Assembly (NCBI RefSeq): GCF_900104305.1
Contig: NZ_FNJC01000003.1
Span: 124,001-188,000, forward strand
DNA length: 64,000 nt
Source of the DNA: Filomicrobium insigne
GTDB lineage: Bacteria > Pseudomonadota > Alphaproteobacteria > Rhizobiales > Hyphomicrobiaceae
Direction of reading: 5' to 3'
Position numbers and translations under genes: made by a program. The notes under the pieces were generated by a model, which searched no databases, was not told where the DNA came from, and was given only the letters and a program-made list of their open reading frames with translations. This document shows positions 25,418-35,233 of the stretch, piece after piece; within the stretch, counting starts at the first letter, position 1; every line of letters starts with the position of its first letter.

Positions 25418-25729
25418 GGGAAACTCCTTGCAGTTATCCCCCGAAGACAAACCCCACCATCCAAGAAATTAATGACTATTCTTAGGGCAATTTAATCTTC
25501 TTCATACATGTTCTGAGCCCGTTCTTCCAGATCTATCGTGAACTGTGTTCGGTAACAAACGGGTTCCAGTTTTTGAGAGCTCTCTCGTCGCGATATCTGC
25601 TTTGGGTCAAAATGGGCGGTCAGCCACGGCGAAGGCTCGTCAGCGAAGCACAGACCATCGTGGCAGGTGAGCAGTGACCGCAATTCAACGTTTTTATGCA
25701 GATGGGGACATCATCTCAGCCTGTCCATT

Positions 25730-26119
25730 CTAACGGCGCCGCAACTCCATCTTCCCGGTTCCTTTTGGCGATGAAAAGGTCACGGTCTGGCGAGATCCAT
25801 GCACGACCACCCGAACGCGGCCGGAGATGTCGAACTGACCATTATAAAAATCGCCGACATAGCGATCTTCGGACACTTTCAAGACCGTGCCGGTTTGATG
25901 AATCTTGTTGGAAGGAGTTGCGCAAGTCGCCGTCACGCCGAAAACTTTGTCCGTCTGTCGATCGTAGCTAACGCGACAGCGAACCTTCTCGCTATCTCCA
26001 GAACTGGGTTTGACGAAGCCGCCGCCGCTCCATGTGCCATCTAGCGATGCTGCTGAAGCTGACCCGGGCGCCGCCAGCGCCAGCACGGCGGTAACGAAAA
26101 GCAACTTGGATTTGTTCAT
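25730..26119 (-). CDS. small secreted hypothetical protein
   Basis: 129 residues from the ATG at 26119, giving a clean signal peptide (MNKSKLLFVTAVLALAAPGSASA). A second ATG at 26131 is possible. The mature part has SLDGTWSGGGFVKPSSGDSEKVRCRVSY and ATCATPSNKIHQTGTV and looks beta-rich. The same pattern recurs in the protein at 60498-60998 (GTWSGSG...SGKSERIDCRAYY...CANPSNKIE), so the two are paralogues. Two conserved cysteines could form a disulfide. No function known to me. Confidence 0.8.
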   Translation of the reverse strand: MNKSKLLFVTAVLALAAPGSASAASLDGTWSGGGFVKPSSGDSEKVRCRVSYDRQTDKVFGVTATCATPSNKIHQTGTVLKVSEDRYVGDFYNGQFDISGRVRVVVHGSRQTVTFSSPKGTGKMELRRR

Positions 26120-26434
26120 ATCCAATCCCATGTAACTAAGGACTCCCTCCTGCAGGATTCCGCGGCCATCCTAAGGACCTTCTGCATAATCCAGTTTAAC
26201 GCGCCACACTCGGTATGATCGACCCAAAATTCATACATTTTGTTTATATTAATGGGTCCTTTCAGGGTTGTTATGCGACCGAAAGAAACAAAATCTATGG
26301 CTTATTTATAATGATTTGGGGCTGTCTGCTAAGATGCAATGAGAACCCGGTAAAAATACTATGTCGATTGTGGCGGCAAATGTGGCAACAGCCGCCGGTG
26401 CACCGTAGCGGCATCGTTGAAAATGAGGCAGTCC
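26120..26434. other. AT-rich intergenic region, no gene seen
   Basis: About 315 nt between divergent genes. The middle is AT-rich (26215-26350). It should hold promoters for both neighbours, but I recognise no consensus for EcfG or SigF and no RNA gene. Confidence 0.5.
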
Positions 26435-27568
26435 ATGGCGTGGTCATTCAAGCTGTTTGAAGTGGGCGGCACAAGCATTCGGGTGCATTTTACGTTTCTC
26501 TTGCTGCTGGTGTGGTTGGGAACAGTCTTTTGGCTTCAGGCCGGCCCAGTCGCCGCTTTGGATGGCATTGTCTTCGTAACGTTGCTGTTTGCCTGCGTCG
26601 TGCTCCACGAATTTGGCCATGTCGTAGCCGCGCGCCATTACGGAATAAAAACCCGAGATATCACACTGCTTCCCATCGGCGGTCTCGCCGCGCTTGACCG
26701 TATGCCCGAAAAACCGGGTCAGGAAGTCGTCGTCGCACTCGCAGGACCGGCCGTTAACGTTGCGATAGCCGGCGTTCTGATGCTTCTCTTTGGCGCAAAA
26801 GTGGATCTGACCGTTCCGCAGATTTCCTCGCAATTTGGAGCGGATCTCGCGAGCCGACTTGTCACGGTTAATTTAGCCTTGGCGATCTTCAATCTTATTC
26901 CAGCCTTCCCGATGGACGGCGGGCGCGTTCTGCGAGCTTTGTTGGGGTTCGCCATGAGCTACCAGGCGGCGACCCGTGTGGCGGCCAGGGTTGGGCAGGC
27001 TCTCGCGATCGTATTCGGTTTCCTCGGATTGTTGGGCAATCCGTTTCTGGTGCTTATAGCAATCTTCATCTTCCTGGCGGCGGGCGCTGAAGCATATAGC
27101 GCCAACATGCGCGACTTCGTGCGTGGACGCCATGCGGGAGATGTCATGATCACGGAATTCGAGAGCCTAGAGCCAAACTCGGACATCGACCACGCTGCAG
27201 ATCTTCTGCTGAAGACCACGCAGCAGGAATTTCCGGTGGTGGATGGCGCACGGCGACTGCGGGGACTGTTGACGCGTCAATCAATCATAGAGGCGCTGGC
27301 AGCCAGCGGCGGGAAGACGCCGGTTCTCAACGTCATGAAGCGCGACGTTCCTGAGCGGCCCATCAATGCGCCCCTCGAAGCCGTCGTTAAACTTCTCCAG
27401 GAAAAGGCTGCCCCAGCTGTCGGAATAGTAGATGCCGACAAGCGGCTTCTGGGGTACGTGACCTGGGAAAACATGGCAGAATTTTTCATGTTGCGCGCCG
27501 CCGGCATGCAATCCGGACGTCCCGCGGCGCCGGGCCGGTCCTCTCAGGACGTCGACGCCCTTCGATAA
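26435..27568 (+). CDS. site-2 protease-type M50 metalloprotease with CBS domains
   Basis: About 377 residues. A membrane-embedded zinc metalloprotease: HEFGH at residues 58-62 gives two zinc ligands and the catalytic glutamate, and [16 protein letters not shown] near residues 152-167 gives the aspartate ligand. Six or so hydrophobic segments run to about residue 225. A CBS-domain pair follows (about 240-365), including [13 protein letters not shown] and [16 protein letters not shown] pairs bind adenine nucleotides and may gate proteolysis. Start 26435 follows GAGG at 6 nt. Substrate unknown. Confidence 0.9.
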   Translation: MAWSFKLFEVGGTSIRVHFTFLLLLVWLGTVFWLQAGPVAALDGIVFVTLLFACVVLHEFGHVVAARHYGIKTRDITLLPIGGLAALDRMPEKPGQEVVVALAGPAVNVAIAGVLMLLFGAKVDLTVPQISSQFGADLASRLVTVNLALAIFNLIPAFPMDGGRVLRALLGFAMSYQAATRVAARVGQALAIVFGFLGLLGNPFLVLIAIFIFLAAGAEAYSANMRDFVRGRHAGDVMITEFESLEPNSDIDHAADLLLKTTQQEFPVVDGARRLRGLLTRQSIIEALAASGGKTPVLNVMKRDVPERPINAPLEAVVKLLQEKAAPAVGIVDADKRLLGYVTWENMAEFFMLRAAGMQSGRPAAPGRSSQDVDALR

Positions 27569-27586
27569 TCCGCGCAAAGCGATTTT

Positions 27587-28474
27587 TTAGAAACGGCGGG
27601 AGATACCGATGAACGGGTTGATCCTGTCGGCGGCAGGCGAGACACCTACGTTGAGGCCAATATCGAGTTGTGTATTGCTGTTGACGGCATAGGTGAGCCC
27701 CGTTCCAAGAAAGACGGCATCGCCGCGCGGATCATCCGTCTCGAATGCCACGCCCACTTCATAATAGCTTCCCAAACGGTCAGTCCATTCGTATGACACG
27801 GCTGCTGTCACCAGATATTCAGTGCGGTAGCTCGATGTTTCCTCCGACTTCGTAGAGACAAATCCGGCGTTGAGCCCGAAGCCGATCTTGTCCGACAGCT
27901 GTAGTGCGAAAGGCACGATAAGACCTGCCGAAAACCCTGCCGCACTGACATCGTTACTACGCTCTGTAGGCAGAGTGACGAACGGGAGTAGAGCAAACGC
28001 GCTCGTGCCCAAGTCGCCGAACAAGTCATTACCCCAAAGATTGATCTTGCCGCGTATGTCGACGCTGCCGATGCCCGAGCTCCTGGATGCAGGCCCCGAC
28101 AGAAGTGAGCTCGTCTGCACCACTCCGTAGGGCTGCCAGACAAGGTTCAGCTCGGCAAAACTCGTGACACCAATGCGGATGTTCGTCGTGCCGATCTCAT
28201 AAGTGTCGGTCCTGAAGCCATCACTGTCACGCGTGGATCGCGAAAACCCAAAGATGTTGGTCTCAACCTGTGCGTGCCCGGCATCGATAGTGAAAGGGCT
28301 CTCTGTTGCATCAGGCCGGTCCGTCGACATGTCCCGCATCAGGTGATCTGGTGTTGGAGCAAAAACCGAATACCGCCGCTTTGTGCTGTCGCCAGCCACA
28401 GCCTCTAAAGAACCGCCTACGGGCAACACGAGCAGGCCTGCGCCGACGAGAAGGCCAACAAAATTGATGCGCAT
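27587..28474 (-). CDS. outer membrane beta-barrel, phenol MetA-pathway transporter family
   Basis: 295 residues with a signal peptide (about 1-27, ending AVAG). STDRPDATESPFTIDAGHAQVETNIF near residues 50-75 and many alternating amphipathic strands ending in INPFIGISRRF (terminal aromatic) indicate an outer membrane barrel of the PF13557-like family. Members are linked to aromatic transport in some bacteria, but the evidence is thin. It converges on the M50 protease gene with an 18-nt gap and shares strand with the TonB receptor. Confidence 0.75.
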   Translation of the reverse strand: MRINFVGLLVGAGLLVLPVGGSLEAVAGDSTKRRYSVFAPTPDHLMRDMSTDRPDATESPFTIDAGHAQVETNIFGFSRSTRDSDGFRTDTYEIGTTNIRIGVTSFAELNLVWQPYGVVQTSSLLSGPASRSSGIGSVDIRGKINLWGNDLFGDLGTSAFALLPFVTLPTERSNDVSAAGFSAGLIVPFALQLSDKIGFGLNAGFVSTKSEETSSYRTEYLVTAAVSYEWTDRLGSYYEVGVAFETDDPRGDAVFLGTGLTYAVNSNTQLDIGLNVGVSPAADRINPFIGISRRF

Positions 28475-28916
28475 TCGGAATGTCCCATTCAGTTAGGTGA
28501 TGAATAGGAAATTAGGTTATGCTAACTTTTGCAGTCAAGGGCAATAAGTTTAATGTTATAGTGTCTCCAGTGATCTGCGTGTGGGAGGGGGAGACGGAGG
28601 TGAGAGGGGGCACCAAGAATGCGCTCAAGAAGCTCGTCACCAGCGCTGCGGAACTGTTGCGAGTCGCGATCAGAACGCACAGGTCAAAGGAAATGCGCCG
28701 ATGGTTCAGCCGCCGGGCTGACGAGGCAAAAGCGCTCAACGAAAGCGTTGGATCGAAGAAAGAGACAATGCCGTTTCTGCTCGCAAACACGAGTCCAGCA
28801 GTGGAACGAAATCGTCGTCACGCCAGACAGAACGACATGCCGAGGAGATCGAAGCACGACGAATATTCGTCGGTTATGAGGCAGAGGGAGACAGTGTCTC
28901 CCTCCCCTGTAAATTG
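28475..28916. other. intergenic region with a palindrome, no clear gene
   Basis: About 440 nt between the TonB receptor stop and the barrel gene start. ORFs on both strands here have no recognisable features. A palindrome with 9-nt arms around one base lies at 28885-28903, 14 nt beyond the receptor stop; it could form a 7-bp stem and act as a weak terminator. Confidence 0.4.
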
Positions 28917-31568
28917 TCAGAACGTGACCTTCACACCGCCATACGCCGCAACCGGTGGCGCCGGTACGATCGACCGGGGGTTAGTGAACTCAAAGCCGGG
29001 GCCCACGGGATCCGTCGGGGCCTCATCTGCCTCAAACAACGTACCAAACAGTCCGTACCGTTGGTCGAAGATGTTATTTACGAAGCCGTAAATCTGAACG
29101 TTGTCAGTCAGCTGATATGACGTCGACACGTCGACGCGCGTGTATCCGCCAACTTGCTGCAGAAGATTAGCCTCGTCGCCGAGGTGGTACTGTCCTGAAG
29201 CAGCAACAAGGTCAGCACCAACCTTCCAGCGATCCGTCACCCAGTAATCGAAGCCCGCCTTGATGCGATGGGCGGGGATCCCCGGAATATTGTCACCGGG
29301 AGAGACATTGATGCAGGAAGTATCAGGATCGCCGACGCATGGTGTGCCCAAGGGATGCGCGGGTGACTGGAACTCATTCGCAGTCTCAAATGTAGCACTT
29401 ACATAGCTGTAGCCTGCATAAAGAGACCAGACACTGTTGGAATAGCGCATGCCAGCCTCAACACCCTGACGAAGCGTGTCGCCTGCGTTGAAGAAGTAGC
29501 CGCGACCCGTCTGTGCGGCCGAAACAAACAGAATGTCGTCCGTGTTCTGAGTGCGGAACAATCCAACACCCCAGTCGAAGCGCTGCGAGCCGTCAAAGGA
29601 CTTCATCCGTCCCCGCAGACCAGCTTCCCACGTGTCCGAGACCACTTGTTCCAGCGGAGGATCGTCCGTCAGGAAGCTCTCGATTGGGCACGGATTTTCC
29701 GGGTTTGCGCAGGCCAATTCGGCGGGAGTGGGCGCACGGTTTGCTTCCGAATAGCCGGCGTAGAGTGAAATGCCGGGCATGAATTCGTAGGTCGCGCCGA
29801 CGCTTGGGTTGAAACGCTCGAAACTGTGATCTCGCGTAATTCCATCGAACTCACCGGTGAGGTCGACCATGTCTATGGCAGCGTAATTGTAACGGCCGCC
29901 GACGGTCACAGCCAGCTGGTCGGTAAGGTCGAGCGTGTTCGTAAAGTAGACACCGACATATTCAGTCTGAACATCGACATCGCGACCGATAAAGTCATCA
30001 GGTCCGCCGAGGATGATACCTGACCCGTCCACAACGAAACGCGGGCCAATGGTACCGATCTCCGATGAGGTGCCGTACCGAACCGAGCCGCGATCATAAC
30101 TCGCACCGAACAAAAACTGATTTTTGAAGCCAAACAGATCTGACTTCTCAACAGCCTGGACGGAACCGCCCCAGCTTTCTGCCTTTTGGTTGATCCGGTC
30201 GATAACGCCGAAGGGTTCGCCACCGGCAGCGTCGCCGTCTATCGGATTACCGTCGAGGTCACGAAGCTGTTGAATTTCGTTGTTCTCAAGTTCTTCCGAA
30301 CAAACGTTATCCGCGTTGAAGTCGGCTTCCGTCGTCGCGCCCGGGTTTTCGGCGAGAACTTCACCGCACTCTTCACCCTCCAGAACGTTGCCGTCGATGA
30401 GGTTGGACCTGTAGCGGCGGTAGTAGGCGAGACCGGAGAAGGTTAGCGTGTCCGTTGCCTTCACCGACGCGTTGATCGACGGCATCAGCAGTTCAAGGTC
30501 AGTCGTTTGCGGGGAGGTGAAGGTACGCTCCCACCCAAGATTCAGGAGCTCTTCTGGAGACGCCGCAACGACACCTGCCGAGCTGCCTGCCCAGGTGAGA
30601 TTAAAGTGCATCTCAACGGCAGAGCCGCGGAAACCCAAATCCGTATACATGCGCTCAAGGTCAGCATCGGAAAAATCGCGATAGCCATCATCCATGATTT
30701 TCTGGCCAGCAAAGTAGATTGCTGCCGGACCGCTCTGCATACCGACCTGAGTCGATACTTGCTTGCGTCCAAAGGAACCGCCCATGACGTCGATTTCGAC
30801 ACCCTGGAAGCTAAAGCCGTCCTTCATAAGAATTGACGCACCGCCACCGATAGCATTGAGTCCGTAAACCGGGTTGCCGCTGAGGATCGTTATATCGCTA
30901 ATGGCATTTGACGGAATGAGATCCCAATTGACGACATCCCCGAAGACTTCATTGATGCGCACACCATTTTGATAGACAGCGACGCCCTGGGGGAAACCGG
31001 TGATGGAGCCCGCCCCAAAGCCGCGATAATCGAGCTGGGTACGGAACGTCGAGCCGCCGGCATCCATAAGAATGACACCAGGCACATGTTTTTGCAGGGC
31101 ATCCTGCGTCTCAACACGGCCGTTGTCCAAGATCATCGTAGACGAAACCGTGCTGACGCCACCCGGGTATTTCCCAACCGGAATCTCTCCTCCCGACGGG
31201 GACATGGGGACAAGGTCACCGTTGGCGCGTCCAGCTGCTGTAGAAACGGGTGCGCTAGGAGACGAAACGGCCTCTGGCGGAAGCGGCTCGGGTGAAACCA
31301 CAGGTTGAGCTACAGGTGTCGCTTTCTGCTTCTGTTTCGGAGCCGCCTTCGCCGCTTTGGCCTTGGGTTGATCCTGAATGACCTCGACCGCTGGCAAGTC
31401 AGCACCGGTTGGCTCGCCACTTACGGGCGCCTGACCGTTCTGAGTGGTGGCGGGTGTATCTGTTGTCGCTGGCTGTTGCTCGGTGCCTTGGGCTAGAGCC
31501 AAGGTTGGCCATAACAGCAAAGCTATTCCCGTACTGAATGCGCAATGCCTCAAAATATTAAAAATCAT
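28917..31568 (-). CDS. TonB-dependent outer membrane receptor
   Basis: 883 residues. Signal peptide about 1-26 (ending ALAQ). An unusual linker of about 110 residues, rich in P, A, Q, K and T, precedes the plug domain (about 140-280), which has VPGVILMDAGGSTFRTQLDYRGFGAG and NPVYGLNAIGGGASILMKDG. The barrel ends with a VKVTF-type terminal aromatic. It imports a siderophore, cobalamin or other scarce ligand using TonB energy. No ExbBD, periplasmic binding protein or regulator is adjacent, so the ligand is unknown. No Fur or Irr box was recognised upstream. Confidence 0.92.
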   Translation of the reverse strand: MIFNILRHCAFSTGIALLLWPTLALAQGTEQQPATTDTPATTQNGQAPVSGEPTGADLPAVEVIQDQPKAKAAKAAPKQKQKATPVAQPVVSPEPLPPEAVSSPSAPVSTAAGRANGDLVPMSPSGGEIPVGKYPGGVSTVSSTMILDNGRVETQDALQKHVPGVILMDAGGSTFRTQLDYRGFGAGSITGFPQGVAVYQNGVRINEVFGDVVNWDLIPSNAISDITILSGNPVYGLNAIGGGASILMKDGFSFQGVEIDVMGGSFGRKQVSTQVGMQSGPAAIYFAGQKIMDDGYRDFSDADLERMYTDLGFRGSAVEMHFNLTWAGSSAGVVAASPEELLNLGWERTFTSPQTTDLELLMPSINASVKATDTLTFSGLAYYRRYRSNLIDGNVLEGEECGEVLAENPGATTEADFNADNVCSEELENNEIQQLRDLDGNPIDGDAAGGEPFGVIDRINQKAESWGGSVQAVEKSDLFGFKNQFLFGASYDRGSVRYGTSSEIGTIGPRFVVDGSGIILGGPDDFIGRDVDVQTEYVGVYFTNTLDLTDQLAVTVGGRYNYAAIDMVDLTGEFDGITRDHSFERFNPSVGATYEFMPGISLYAGYSEANRAPTPAELACANPENPCPIESFLTDDPPLEQVVSDTWEAGLRGRMKSFDGSQRFDWGVGLFRTQNTDDILFVSAAQTGRGYFFNAGDTLRQGVEAGMRYSNSVWSLYAGYSYVSATFETANEFQSPAHPLGTPCVGDPDTSCINVSPGDNIPGIPAHRIKAGFDYWVTDRWKVGADLVAASGQYHLGDEANLLQQVGGYTRVDVSTSYQLTDNVQIYGFVNNIFDQRYGLFGTLFEADEAPTDPVGPGFEFTNPRSIVPAPPVAAYGGVKVTF

Positions 31569-31925
31569 TAGCCCCCCCTAGGACTGGAGCACGAGACGCT
31601 CTTTCTCACCACACGTGCCACCGGATATCGAGATACGGTCAGCAACTCTCATGCGGGTCGACCGAAAGGGAAAAATTCCCAAAAATGGTGGGAAATAATC
31701 CCGATTTTACTTATTTTTCCAAGACTTAACGGGTAATACTGAAAACCGTTGAACACAAATTGGTCAATAATGGAAACCGGATTTGGAATGTATGGAATGC
31801 ATGTTTTAGAAGCGGGTGTGACCACAACACATCACGACGGCACCGCAACAAAAGCAGGCAATCCAACACAATTGAGTTTGACCGTGATTCGCGGAGCTTT
31901 AGGGAGATATGCAACTAGAGTGACA
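31569..31925. other. intergenic region upstream of the TonB receptor
   Basis: About 357 nt. An A/T-rich stretch at 31660-31740 with an imperfect inverted repeat around TTCCCAAAAATGGTGGGAAAT probably contains receptor control signals. At 31921-31950 a hairpin (TGACACT...AGTGTCA, inner CCCC/GGGG) overlaps the end of the methyltransferase-esterase gene and may be its terminator. Confidence 0.4.
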
Positions 31926-33986
31926 CTAGACCCCGAAGGGGTAAGTGTCAGGGAGGCCCTCCAGTTCTTTCGTATCTAACGGAGTGATCGCCGACGTCTC
32001 GTCAAACCAGAAGTAGTCGTCGAACTGCTTTGGCAGAACGGCTTGAAAATAGTGGCTGGCGAGTTCCGTTTCTGGACTGTAGATGACGCCGATCGCACGC
32101 TCGAGCCGCGGCGTTCCGAGGACGTTGTAAAGGTCCGATTTTCCGTTCTGAGCAACGTTCAAAAGGAAACGTGAGCTGTTGCCAGCTTGGGAGGCCTTGT
32201 GAAACAGCCGCTCATAGCTATTGCTGACGGCGGGCCGAACTGTCTTGACCTCCATCGGCCCGTCCCAGTTCGATGCTGCGGCGACCTGGCCATGGTCAGT
32301 TCCAAACCCGATGGTGTAGACACCCCGTCCGAATTCGGCACGGCAAAGTTGTCCAAGGTTATGTTCGCCGCGCAGCGCCATCTCTGTCGCGAGCGCGTCT
32401 CCGACGTGAGAATTGTGAGCCCAGACGATCGTCTTCGAGTTCGCGCCATAAAATTCGAGAAGAGACGTCAGCGTTTCGAACATGTGGCGATCGCGCAAAT
32501 TCCATGACGCGCGCGAGCCGTAATACATGATCCGATAATAGCGTTCTGCATTGGCGACGAGCTTGGCGTTCTGCACCGCATCGAAATAGCGATCTCCATC
32601 GCGTAACGCATAGGCGTGTCGCCGTTCCAGCAAGCTCGAAAGCATACGCGCCACCGGGTCTTCGCAACTCCGAAACCGACCAGTGAGTGCGGCCCGACCA
32701 TAGGTGGCGGGATCGCTTTGCCACGGCGTTAAGCAGCCGTAGCGTTCGCGTGCTGTCTCCGCCGCTTCAGGGTCGACGTCGTCGAGATAGGCAAGAACGG
32801 ATCGGATTGACGTATACAGACTGTAAAGATCAAGGCCATGAAACGCGACGCGTTGCTCTGGTTGCTTTGCTTCGTTGTAATCGCGTAGCCAGTCGACGAA
32901 CGATTGCACCTCTCGGTTCCGCCACATCCACGTGGGAAAGCGGGCGAAAGCCGTCCATTCCGAAGCCGGATATTCAAAGTGACGGACATAGTGATCCACT
33001 CGCGCAGCATCCGGCCAGTCACCTTCAATCGCGATGAAGCGAAAGCCCTTCTTTAAGATGAGTTCCTGAGAGAGACGCTCTCGCATTCTGTAAAATTCGG
33101 ACGTGCCATGCGTCGCTTCACCGAGAAGCACAACGCGTGCATCGCCAATCCGCGCGATCAATGCATCAAGATCAGCATCTTCCATGCTGTCAAACGGTTC
33201 CGAAAATTCGCGTACGGTGCTGATAGCAGAATCGTCAGGGTCGGCGGATCTACGAGTGCGTTGACGCGGAGAGGATTGCGCCCTCCCCGAAGCCCAGCCT
33301 TCTTCCCCCACGAGCGGAACAAACCGTACGTCAGCAATGTCTTCGCTCTCAAAGGCATCGTCACCCACGCGGGTGACACGTACGAGTTCCTGAGCGCGGG
33401 GATCGGTCCCTATGGGGATCACAAGCCGGCCGCCGATTTTGAGTTGGCGCTTCAGGGAAGCTGGGACCTCCGGGCCGCCAGCTGCAACGATGATCGCGTC
33501 GTAGGGAGCGTGCTCGGGCCAGCCCCGCGTCCCGTCCGCATGAAGTACGTGAACGTTGCGATATCCGAGGTCAGAAAGCTTTGCAGCTGCTGTCACCGCG
33601 AGTTCACCAAGCCGCTCGACCGTGTAGACATCGCTGGCGATTTCCGAGAGTACAGCGGCGGCATATCCTGACCCCGTCCCGATTTCGAGAACCTTCTCAC
33701 CACCTTCGAGGTTCAACGCTTCCGTCATAAACGCAACGATGTAGGGCTGCGAAATCGTCTGGCCTTCCTCAATGGGAAGCGGCGTGTCGTCATAAGCGAA
33801 CTCCTGCATATGCTCGGGGAGGAATTGCTCGCGTGGGACACGCTCCATCGCTTTGAGCACGTGCTCTGACTCAACGCCGCGTGCCGCGATCTGATTGTGA
33901 ACCATCGCTCGCCGGCGGGCCGAGAAATCCAGTGTCTTACTCTGCTTATCTTGACTTGGCGCATGGCGTTGATCGCTCATATGCAC
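31926..33986 (-). CDS. fusion: protein-L-isoaspartate methyltransferase + erythromycin esterase-like domain
   Basis: 686 residues with two enzyme domains. Residues about 25-235 are a protein-L-isoaspartate O-methyltransferase: DTPLPIEEGQTISQPYIVAFMTEAL and VLEIGTGSGYAAAVLSEIA (SAM site). After a Ser/Arg-rich linker, residues about 265-680 are an erythromycin-esterase (EreA/EreB) superfamily domain: VVLLGEATHGTSEFYRMRERL, FIAIEGDWPDA, FHGLDLYSLY, AHNSHVGDA. The first domain repairs aged aspartyl residues; the second is a hydrolase whose substrate outside macrolide resistance is unknown. It lies 19 nt after the DUF2267 gene. Confidence 0.92.
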   Translation of the reverse strand: MHMSDQRHAPSQDKQSKTLDFSARRRAMVHNQIAARGVESEHVLKAMERVPREQFLPEHMQEFAYDDTPLPIEEGQTISQPYIVAFMTEALNLEGGEKVLEIGTGSGYAAAVLSEIASDVYTVERLGELAVTAAAKLSDLGYRNVHVLHADGTRGWPEHAPYDAIIVAAGGPEVPASLKRQLKIGGRLVIPIGTDPRAQELVRVTRVGDDAFESEDIADVRFVPLVGEEGWASGRAQSSPRQRTRRSADPDDSAISTVREFSEPFDSMEDADLDALIARIGDARVVLLGEATHGTSEFYRMRERLSQELILKKGFRFIAIEGDWPDAARVDHYVRHFEYPASEWTAFARFPTWMWRNREVQSFVDWLRDYNEAKQPEQRVAFHGLDLYSLYTSIRSVLAYLDDVDPEAAETARERYGCLTPWQSDPATYGRAALTGRFRSCEDPVARMLSSLLERRHAYALRDGDRYFDAVQNAKLVANAERYYRIMYYGSRASWNLRDRHMFETLTSLLEFYGANSKTIVWAHNSHVGDALATEMALRGEHNLGQLCRAEFGRGVYTIGFGTDHGQVAAASNWDGPMEVKTVRPAVSNSYERLFHKASQAGNSSRFLLNVAQNGKSDLYNVLGTPRLERAIGVIYSPETELASHYFQAVLPKQFDDYFWFDETSAITPLDTKELEGLPDTYPFGV

Positions 33987-34005
33987 CTCCTGTGCGGCGG
34001 GAGTT

Positions 34006-34452
34006 CTAGATGCGTTGCTGATATGTACGCGCTGTCTCAGGCCATAGTTGCTTTATGTCAGCCGGCAGTTGGCCAATTACCTGCGAAACTTCTCCTGGAT
34101 CGCAGTGATGGGCAATTAGCGCGAAGACGTCACGGACCGCTTGTTCCGGCGGAACGGGACGCGGCAAAAGCTTCATCAAAACTTCATCGAGAAATTTCTG
34201 CTTTGAGCGAATTCGTTCCGGCGTGCGCGAGGGACGCCATCCCTCGTAATAAATCCCACGGAGGAGTGTTGGTAATTGCGCGCCAAATTCGATGGCTTCT
34301 TCGAGGGTCAGACGGTCACGCAGTTGATGCAAGACCGCACGTAAGACACTCAACGCGGCCGCCTCGTCATCAAGGTCGGCGTTATCGCGCAGCTCTTTAA
34401 GCCACTCTTGGGTCTGCTGCACGGTATGTGAGACCGTTGCGGGTAGCGTCAT
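34006..34452 (-). CDS. DUF2267 family protein
   Basis: 148 residues from the ATG at 34452 (GGAG upstream); the frame is open to 34548 without family-like residues. Helical and cytosolic, with ALSVLRAVLHQLRDRLTLEEAIEFGAQLPTLLRGIYYEGW near residues 30-70 and AVRDVFALIAHHCDPGEVSQVIGQLPADIKQLWP near the end, both typical of DUF2267. The family has no known activity but often sits beside CBS and stress proteins. It lies between the CBS gene and the methyltransferase fusion in the same direction. Confidence 0.85.
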   Translation of the reverse strand: MTLPATVSHTVQQTQEWLKELRDNADLDDEAAALSVLRAVLHQLRDRLTLEEAIEFGAQLPTLLRGIYYEGWRPSRTPERIRSKQKFLDEVLMKLLPRPVPPEQAVRDVFALIAHHCDPGEVSQVIGQLPADIKQLWPETARTYQQRI

Positions 34453-34567
34453 GGCTGATACTCCGAAAGCGTAAGCGGAGTTCGGCCCCCCGATATTTTC
34501 ACGACCTCCTTCATTCCCGCCATATCGGCAAGAACGACTCGTCTCCAAATTTAGTTCTTCTGTCTAT

Positions 34568-34987
34568 TCAGGCGTGATGTGCCGATAAGGCGGTCATCGC
34601 TTCGCCGGTCAGCTCATGTGACGCGGCATGTGAGATATCTCCCACGCTCAAGATGCCTACCATCCGCTTCTCGTCGTTGATGACCGGCAAACGGCGAACC
34701 TGCTTTTGCTCCATGATACGCAACGCATCTTCGAGATCTTCCGTATCGCGGCAATAAAATATGCCTTCGCTCATCACGTCTCGGGCCGTCAGCCGGGAAC
34801 AGTCCTTGCCATCGGCAACAGCACGGCATGCGATATCGCGATCAGTTACCATACCGATAAGTCTATCGTTTTCTCCGACGGGAATGGACCCAACGTCCAG
34901 ATCCTTCATGCGTTTGGCGATTTCTGACAACGGCGTATCCGGGCCAACCCATTGGGCACCGGAGTGCATGACGTCTTTGACTTTCAT
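34568..34987 (-). CDS. tandem CBS-domain protein
   Basis: 139 residues forming one Bateman module: CBS1 about 1-60 (VKDVMHSGAQWVGPDTPLSEIAKRMKDLDVGSIPVGENDRLIGMVTDRDI) and CBS2 about 68-130 (ARDVMSEGIFYCRDTEDLEDALRIMEQKQVRRLPVIN). Such proteins bind AMP, ATP or similar ligands and regulate partners. No other domain is attached. It is first in a same-strand run with the DUF2267 and methyltransferase-esterase genes, divergent from the ECF sigma gene. Confidence 0.9.
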   Translation of the reverse strand: MKVKDVMHSGAQWVGPDTPLSEIAKRMKDLDVGSIPVGENDRLIGMVTDRDIACRAVADGKDCSRLTARDVMSEGIFYCRDTEDLEDALRIMEQKQVRRLPVINDEKRMVGILSVGDISHAASHELTGEAMTALSAHHA

Positions 34988-35233
34988 TTTGCGTACTCCG
35001 AACTAGCGTTTTCGCACGACCACGGCCGAGGTCGAGGTCGAGGTCACTGAGATCGTATCATCTCTCCGCGGTTTGAAAAATCGCGTTGATCTGGGTCAAG
35101 CTGCGGGTGGCTCAAGCCAGTGCGCACCGTGCAATTATCCTCCTTTTGTCGGGGCCGCTTGCGAGAAAACCATTGCTTTGCCTAAGATGCATCGAGGTAG
35201 GAAACGGATAATTCCAGTGGGCAGAGGGCAGTC

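Noticed and set aside
25541-25567. EcfG promoter for the DUF937 gene
   Set aside because: Spacer is 18-19 nt and the -10 reads AGTT; outside the pattern of the accepted sites.
25492-25683. 63-residue minus-strand ORF upstream of the DUF937 gene
   Set aside because: No signal or domain and no clear ribosome site; cannot be separated from chance.
28519-29091. 190-residue ORF on the plus strand
   Set aside because: Its second half overlaps the TonB receptor coding sequence antisense, and the composition is unconvincing.
31749-31979. 76-residue ORF upstream of the methyltransferase-esterase end
   Set aside because: It overlaps the end of a well-supported gene and has no recognisable features.
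35020-35045. Triple GAGGTC repeat before the ECF sigma gene
   Set aside because: Too short and 190 nt from the start codon; no link to a regulator could be made.
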